A stretch of DNA of 8,110 nt from Proteobacteria bacterium UBA6729 (GTDB taxonomy: Bacteria > Pseudomonadota > Gammaproteobacteria > Porifericomitales > Porifericomitaceae): assembly GCA_002454015.1 (NCBI GenBank), contig DKIB01000047.1:864-8973 (forward strand), given 5' to 3'. The notes beneath the pieces were generated by a model. That model was not told where the DNA came from and made no database searches. It worked only from the letters and a program-made list of their open reading frames with translations. This document shows, one piece after another, positions 5,567 through 8,110 of this stretch. The position numbers were made by a program, and so were the translations under genes. Each line of letters begins with the position of its first letter. Positions within the stretch are counted from its first letter, which is position 1.

Positions 5567-6930
5567 CGCTCAAGATTGAAACCCTGCCCTATCATCGCGA
5601 CACGACTGTACTGTTTGCGACCATGGCCGCCGAGCCCTGGAGCCTCTATCTTGACAGTGCCGGCACGGGCATAGATGTGATGGCATGTGCGCCGCGCCTG
5701 CGCCTGCTGTCCATGGATGGCGAGCACCGCCTGACCGATGCGGCAGGCCACCTCACGGATCAGGATAGTGACCCCTTTGCACTATTGCGCAGGGCACTGC
5801 GGCAGACCGGCAGGGAATCGATGGCCGAGAGCCACTTCCCGGGCGGAGCACTGGGCTATCTGGGCTACGACCTGGGGCGCTACACCGAATCGATCAACCC
5901 CCGACTGCCTGTAGAGTTGAGACTGCCGGAAGCCGCCGTAGGCATCTATGACTGGGCCCTGGTAACTGACCACCCGGCCCGGCGCTGCCAATTGCTGGTG
6001 CAGAACGCGGCACTGCCCGATACCCTGCGACAACGGCTGTACCAGGCGGCTGATATCCCGGATGGGGTTACACCGGAACCCGCACCACTGCACACGTCTT
6101 ACCGCCCGTTTCAGCCCGAGATGAGCCCGGCACACTATCGCCAGTCCTTTGCGCGCATCCGCCGCCACATCCATGATGGGGATTGCTATCAGGCCAATCT
6201 GGCCGTGCGTTTTTACTGCGCCTGTGATGCTGACCCCTGGGTACTGTACACGCGATTGAGACAGTTGCACCCCGCGCCACACTCGGCCTTCATGCGCCTG
6301 CCCGCCGGGGCGGTGTTATGCTGCTCTCCGGAACGCTTCTTGAGGGTACAGGGCCGCCAGGTTGAAACCTGTCCGATCAAAGGCACCCGACCGCGCAGCG
6401 CAGACCCTGTTCAGGATCAGGCCATGGCGCAAGAACTGCAACACAGCCACAAGGATCAGGCCGAGAATCTCATGATCGTGGATCTGTTGCGCAACGATCT
6501 GGGCAAGACCTGCAGACCGGGCAGCATCACCGTACCCACTCTGTATGAACTGCAGAGTTTTGCCACTGTGCATCATCTGGTGAGTCGCATAACCGGCGAG
6601 CTCGCACCCGACCGGGATGCCCTGGACCTGCTGCGCGGATGCTTCCCGGGGGGGTCTGTCACCGGCGCTCCAAAGCGACGTGCCATGCAGATTATTGAGG
6701 CGTTGGAGACCTGCCGACGCAATGTCTACTGCGGTTCATTCATACGCCTGGGCTACGACGGTGAACTGGACAGTAACATCGCCATCCGCACGTTGGTACA
6801 GGAGGATGGGCACCTGTACCTGTGGGCTGGTGGCGGACTGGTGGCGGACTCCACGCCAGAGGCAGAATATCGCGAGATTCTGGACAAGGCAGCCGCCTTC
6901 CTGAACATGTTCGCAACAGCCCCGGCATGA
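5563..6930 (+). CDS. pabB: Aminodeoxychorismate synthase component I
   Basis: PabB converts chorismate and ammonia (from a PabA glutaminase partner) to 4-amino-4-deoxychorismate, the precursor of p-aminobenzoate for folate and for the arylamine part of H4MPT. The 455 residues give the anthranilate-synthase-type N-terminal domain, then GDCYQANL (206-213), SPERFL, PIKGTRPR with Lys273, HKDQAENLMIVDLLRNDLG (296-314), FPGGSVTGAPK (361-371) and WAGGGLVADSTPEAEY (421-436). The Lys in PIKGT is the residue separating PabB from TrpE, which has Ala there. All chorismate-enzyme signatures look intact. The start overlaps the MfnF-like stop (ATGA) and the stop overlaps the kinase start (6927-6930). No pabA or pabC is present in the window, so those partners must be elsewhere. 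The location indicates p-aminobenzoate supply geared to H4MPT. Confidence 0.93.
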   Translation: MTLKIETLPYHRDTTVLFATMAAEPWSLYLDSAGTGIDVMACAPRLRLLSMDGEHRLTDAAGHLTDQDSDPFALLRRALRQTGRESMAESHFPGGALGYLGYDLGRYTESINPRLPVELRLPEAAVGIYDWALVTDHPARRCQLLVQNAALPDTLRQRLYQAADIPDGVTPEPAPLHTSYRPFQPEMSPAHYRQSFARIRRHIHDGDCYQANLAVRFYCACDADPWVLYTRLRQLHPAPHSAFMRLPAGAVLCCSPERFLRVQGRQVETCPIKGTRPRSADPVQDQAMAQELQHSHKDQAENLMIVDLLRNDLGKTCRPGSITVPTLYELQSFATVHHLVSRITGELAPDRDALDLLRGCFPGGSVTGAPKRRAMQIIEALETCRRNVYCGSFIRLGYDGELDSNIAIRTLVQEDGHLYLWAGGGLVADSTPEAEYREILDKAAAFLNMFATAPA

Positions 6931-7526
6931 TCTGGGTAGTCAAACTGGGCGGCAGCCTGATGCGTCAGGCGGTGCTGATCACCTGGCTGCGGGCGCTGCG
7001 CCAGGGCGGCGGTCGCATCGTCATCGTTCCCGGGGGCGGGGTGTATGCCAACCGCATCCGGGCTGTGCAACGCGCACAACAGCATTCGGACACCACCGCA
7101 CATGGGCTGGCCCTGAACGCCATGCGACGCTATGGTGCGTTGCTGGCACGCCAGGGTGCTGGCCTGAAGCAGATTGCCACACCCGGAGCACTGCGACAGG
7201 TGCTGCGTCGCAAACAGGTGCCCCTGTGGTCTCCTGTGAAAATGACACCTGCCTGGACAGATCTGCCACGCAACTGGAGCATCAGTGCGGACAGCTTGGC
7301 GCTGCGCCTTGCCACACAGCTCGGGGCTGCCTGCCTGCTCCTGATCAAGCGCCCCCAACCCGCACAGCGTACGCCTGCAGACCTGGTGGATGCATACTTT
7401 CCGGGGTTGTGGGCAGCACAGGAGTACCACCCCCCGGTGTACTGGCTGGGGGCACACGACCACGCCCTGTTACGCCGGGCACTCCGTAGCAACGCCCCTC
7501 CGCCGGGACAACGACTCGTGCTATGA
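6927..7526 (+). CDS. Amino-acid-kinase-fold protein of the H4MPT/methylofuran cluster (MfnE-like)
   Basis: This 199-residue protein has the aspartate/glutamate/uridylate kinase fold: VVKLGGSL at 4-11, [15 protein letters not shown] at 31-45, a helix ending [16 protein letters not shown] at 59-74, PLWSPVKM at 99-106 and the nucleotide-site stretch [19 protein letters not shown] at 116-134. Archaeal MfnE, of the same fold and similar size, phosphorylates aminomethyl-furanmethanol phosphate to the diphosphate used by MfnF. Presence in one operon with an MfnF-like gene supports that reading, but it is an inference. ATG 6927 is preferred because it overlaps the pabB stop (ATGA) and puts the kinase motif at the usual N-terminal position; an upstream in-frame ATG at 6822 lies inside pabB. 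It overlaps queF by ATGA (7523-7526). Confidence 0.8.
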   Translation: MIWVVKLGGSLMRQAVLITWLRALRQGGGRIVIVPGGGVYANRIRAVQRAQQHSDTTAHGLALNAMRRYGALLARQGAGLKQIATPGALRQVLRRKQVPLWSPVKMTPAWTDLPRNWSISADSLALRLATQLGAACLLLIKRPQPAQRTPADLVDAYFPGLWAAQEYHPPVYWLGAHDHALLRRALRSNAPPPGQRLVL

Positions 7527-7966
7527 TCGAGCCCATGTCTGCCGCCCCCGAGCCACAGGAACCCTCGCCACAGCTGCTTGATACCGTCCCCAACCCGCAG
7601 TCGGACCGCGACTATGTACTGCACATCCGCATCCCGGAGTTCACCTGCCTGTGTCCATGTACGGGCCAACCGGATTTTGCTGAGCTGGAGCTGGTATATG
7701 TGCCGGATGCCCTCTGCGTTGAATTCAAATCGCTCAAGTTCTACACCTGGTCCTATCGCAATCATGGATTCTTCCATGAGGCCGTCACCAACCGCTTTCT
7801 CAATGACCTGGCAGCGGTCCTGCAACCACGTTTCATGCGCCTCACCGCCCACTTCAATGTACGTGGTGGCCTCTATACCACGATCACCGCCGAGCATCGT
7901 AAACCCGGCTGGCAGGCTGCCGACCCGGTAGCCCTGCCGGTTGCAACATTGGCGAGGCCGCCGTAA
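7523..7966 (+). CDS. queF: NADPH-dependent 7-cyano-7-deazaguanine reductase, short type
   Basis: QueF reduces preQ0 to preQ1 in queuosine biosynthesis. The 147-residue protein is of the short, single-domain (Bacillus-type) T-fold class. It has [21 protein letters not shown] (38-57) with the catalytic-type Cys44 and Asp51, the QueF motif EFKSLKFY (67-74), [11 protein letters not shown] (76-86), and a C-terminal [17 protein letters not shown]. The catalytic cysteine sits in an unusually Cys-rich CLCPC run (Cys42, 44, 46). The motif residues make a true preQ0 reductase more likely than a GTP cyclohydrolase I relative. ATG 7523 overlaps the kinase stop (ATGA), placing queF in the cofactor operon; ATG 7535 is an alternative start. 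No other queuosine gene is in view. Confidence 0.92.
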   Translation: MIEPMSAAPEPQEPSPQLLDTVPNPQSDRDYVLHIRIPEFTCLCPCTGQPDFAELELVYVPDALCVEFKSLKFYTWSYRNHGFFHEAVTNRFLNDLAAVLQPRFMRLTAHFNVRGGLYTTITAEHRKPGWQAADPVALPVATLARPP

Positions 7967-8002
7967 TCGGCTCAGCAGGCTGGTATTACCCACCGGGACG
8001 TG

Positions 8003-8046
8003 GCAGGGCACTGTAACAGGCCGGACAGCCGGAGCACAGGCCCTGC
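8003..8046 (+). other. Branched stem-loop downstream of queF
   Basis: GCAGGGC (8003-8009) and CTGT (8011-8014) pair with ACAG (8036-8039) and GCCCTGC (8040-8046), giving an 11-bp stem with one bulged A at 8010. The loop contains a smaller CCGG-ACAG-CCGG hairpin (8021-8032). It begins 36 nt after the queF stop and has no T run behind it, so it is not a standard intrinsic terminator. A Rho-linked 3' end structure or the leader of a gene beyond the window are possible. No gene is recognisable in 7967-8110 on either strand. Confidence 0.35.
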
Positions 8047-8110
8047 ACGAGGCGGAGCCGGGCGCATCCTGTGCGTCCCTCAGTCTGATTGGTGGTGTTG
8101 GGCCTCAGTA

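Noticed and set aside
6830..6850. Tandem GGTGGCGGACT-like repeat in pabB
   Set aside because: It lies within the conserved WAGGGLVADS motif and follows from the amino acids encoded there.
6822..6926. Upstream extension of the kinase to ATG 6822
   Set aside because: It overlaps the conserved end of pabB, whereas VVKLGGSL is expected at the very N-terminus, as it is from ATG 6927.
7130..8011. 293-codon minus-strand open frame opposite the kinase and queF genes
   Set aside because: Both genes beneath it are clearly identified on the plus strand. The antisense frame has no recognisable motifs and is the kind of long shadow expected at this GC content.

Overview
The window is a GC-rich bacterial locus for tetrahydromethanopterin (H4MPT)- and methylofuran-linked one-carbon metabolism, as found in aerobic methylotrophs and methanotrophs. 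Fae and Mch are unmistakable by sequence, and they are surrounded by the conserved accessory genes that travel with this pathway. The content and GC level fit a proteobacterium. The nine residues of a HemL-like start at the left edge lean gammaproteobacterial, but the window alone does not fix the taxon.

Layout. Positions 1-29 (minus) hold the first codons of a gene that looks like hemL. Positions 30-274 are a divergent control region with one promoter candidate in each direction and a small hairpin. Positions 275-3593 (plus) carry mch, a RimK-like ATP-grasp ligase, a CitG/MdcB-like triphosphoribosyl-dephospho-CoA synthase homologue, and fae. The first three overlap by 4 nt (TTGA, then ATGA). 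fae stands 51 nt further on with a strong ribosome binding site and perhaps its own promoter. This order resembles the mch-orf5-orf7-fae order known from Methylobacterium extorquens, but no mtdB lies upstream of mch here.

A HisA-like TIM-barrel gene runs on the minus strand (4362 to 3508), convergent with fae. It has no stop where the family normally ends. It reads on through the fae-distal hairpin (3605-3638) and ends antisense to the last codons of fae. Positions 4363-4459 are a second divergent control region, with a perfect TATAAT box for the HisA-like gene and a 12-bp perfect palindrome over its -35 region.

Positions 4460-7966 (plus) form a tight four-gene operon joined by three ATGA overlaps: a hydantoinase/ASKHA-fold protein of the H4MPT-linked C1 family (MfnF-like), pabB, an amino-acid-kinase-fold protein (MfnE-like), and queF. 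Positions 7967-8110 hold no recognisable gene, only a branched stem-loop.

How the genes fit together. Fae condenses formaldehyde with H4MPT, and Mch interconverts methenyl- and formyl-H4MPT on the way to formate. PabB supplies the p-aminobenzoate precursor for H4MPT (and folate). The MfnE-like and MfnF-like proteins fit assembly of the methylofuran core. The ATP-grasp ligase is a candidate for adding glutamates to one of these cofactors. The CitG-like and HisA-like proteins have no assigned reaction in this pathway. QueF (queuosine biosynthesis) is the unexpected member. No mobile element, CRISPR array, tRNA or rRNA was seen.
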